Below, in pieces: positions 63,643 through 64,000 of a stretch of DNA of 64,000 nucleotides. The stretch is from DATAWK01 sp036267255 (GTDB lineage Bacteria > Acidobacteriota > Terriglobia > Terriglobales > Acidobacteriaceae), in contig DATAWK010000053.1 in the NCBI GenBank assembly GCA_036267255.1, positions 124,001-188,000 of the forward strand. The letters are read 5' to 3'. The notes beneath the pieces were generated by a model. It ran no database searches. It saw only the letters and a list, made by a program, of their open reading frames with translations, and was not told where the DNA came from. A program made the position numbers and the translations under genes. How positions within the stretch are numbered: the first letter of the stretch is position 1; every line of letters begins with the position of its first letter.

Positions 63643-64000
63643 ATGTGGATCAAAATCTGCGGCAATACGACACTCGAAGACGCGCAACTCGCCGTTACTT
63701 ACGGCGCCGATGCCGTTGGCTTTGTCTTTGCCGACAGCCCACGACGCGTCACGCCGGATGTTGTTCACAGCATCACAGAAAAACTACCGCGTAGCATTGA
63801 GAAGTATGGTGTTTTTGTCGATGCGGACTTTGACACGATTGTTGCAACGGTCCGCGATGCTGGATTGACAGGGGTGCAGTTGCACGCGACGGACGAAATC
63901 GGGCTGGCAGAGCGGCTGCGCCAACATTACGCAGAATTGCCTTACCATTTCTCTATTCTGCAGGTTCTGCATTATGTGCCGGATATGGATGTTTTTTCTG
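63643..64000 (+). CDS. trpF: Phosphoribosylanthranilate isomerase, partial (runs off the window)
   Basis: The first 119 codons begin MWIKICGNTTLEDAQLAVTY and continue GADAVGFVFADSPRRVTPD and GVQLHATDEIGLAERL. These are the N-terminal strands and active-site cysteine (ICGN) of TrpF, which isomerises phosphoribosylanthranilate. It forms an operon with trpC. The C-terminal half lies beyond the window. Confidence 0.95.
   Translation, partial: MWIKICGNTTLEDAQLAVTYGADAVGFVFADSPRRVTPDVVHSITEKLPRSIEKYGVFVDADFDTIVATVRDAGLTGVQLHATDEIGLAERLRQHYAELPYHFSILQVLHYVPDMDVFS

Overview
The window looks like chromosomal DNA of an Acidobacteriota member (class Terriglobia, family Acidobacteriaceae or a close relative). 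The evidence is indirect: PadR regulators paired with duplicated MacB/FtsX-type permeases without an ATPase (the ADOP family of acidobacteria), an Oar-like TonB receptor with an N-terminal carboxypeptidase-regulatory domain, DUF4410 and related secreted proteins, moderate GC content and frequent TTG/GTG starts. No insertion sequence, phage gene, CRISPR array or integrase was found.

Layout. 1-3.3 kb: PadR regulator with two ADOP permeases. 3.4-5.0 kb: pruA-type aldehyde dehydrogenase. 5.1-9.7 kb: a signalling block (single-domain receiver, LuxR-type regulator with a degenerate receiver, receiver fused to a thioredoxin-reductase-like flavoprotein without its cysteine pair, and a cyclic-nucleotide-domain histidine kinase). 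9.9-20.0 kb: a compact biosynthetic cluster of an O-carbamoyltransferase, an A-PCP NRPS protein predicted to load glycine, and a KS-AT-KR-DH-ACP-TE polyketide synthase. 20.1-27.5 kb: glycerol kinase, secreted debranching-type glycosidase and TonB receptor. 27.8-30.4 kb: zwf-gnd (oxidative pentose phosphate). 30.6-31.4 kb: extradiol dioxygenase. 31.5-37.0 kb: lutABC lactate oxidation, sodium:solute symporter and GntR regulator. 37.3-38.0 kb: glycine-zipper lipoprotein. 38.4-49.7 kb: a sugar-oxidation cluster (GH2 exo-glucosaminidase-like enzyme, APC permease, PfkB kinase, SDR, GMC oxidoreductase, EamA transporter, SMP-30 lactonase, LacI regulator) with a LacI-type operator at the GH2 promoter. 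48.4-52.0 kb: two tRNA-Leu genes flanking small genes. 52.1-58.4 kb: RND tripartite efflux operon. 58.9-62.7 kb: secreted protein, HtrA-like protease, DUF4410 protein and ion channel. 62.8-64.0 kb: trpC and the start of trpF.

The most interesting locus is the carbamoyltransferase/NRPS/PKS cluster. If each domain acts once, it would join glycine to one malonyl unit, reduce and perhaps dehydrate it, and release a small gamma-amino acid or its lactam that may be carbamoylated. The GH2-to-LacI cluster is a coherent candidate for extracellular (amino)sugar capture followed by oxidative catabolism. Functional statements rest on motifs read from the translated sequence; no database search was run.
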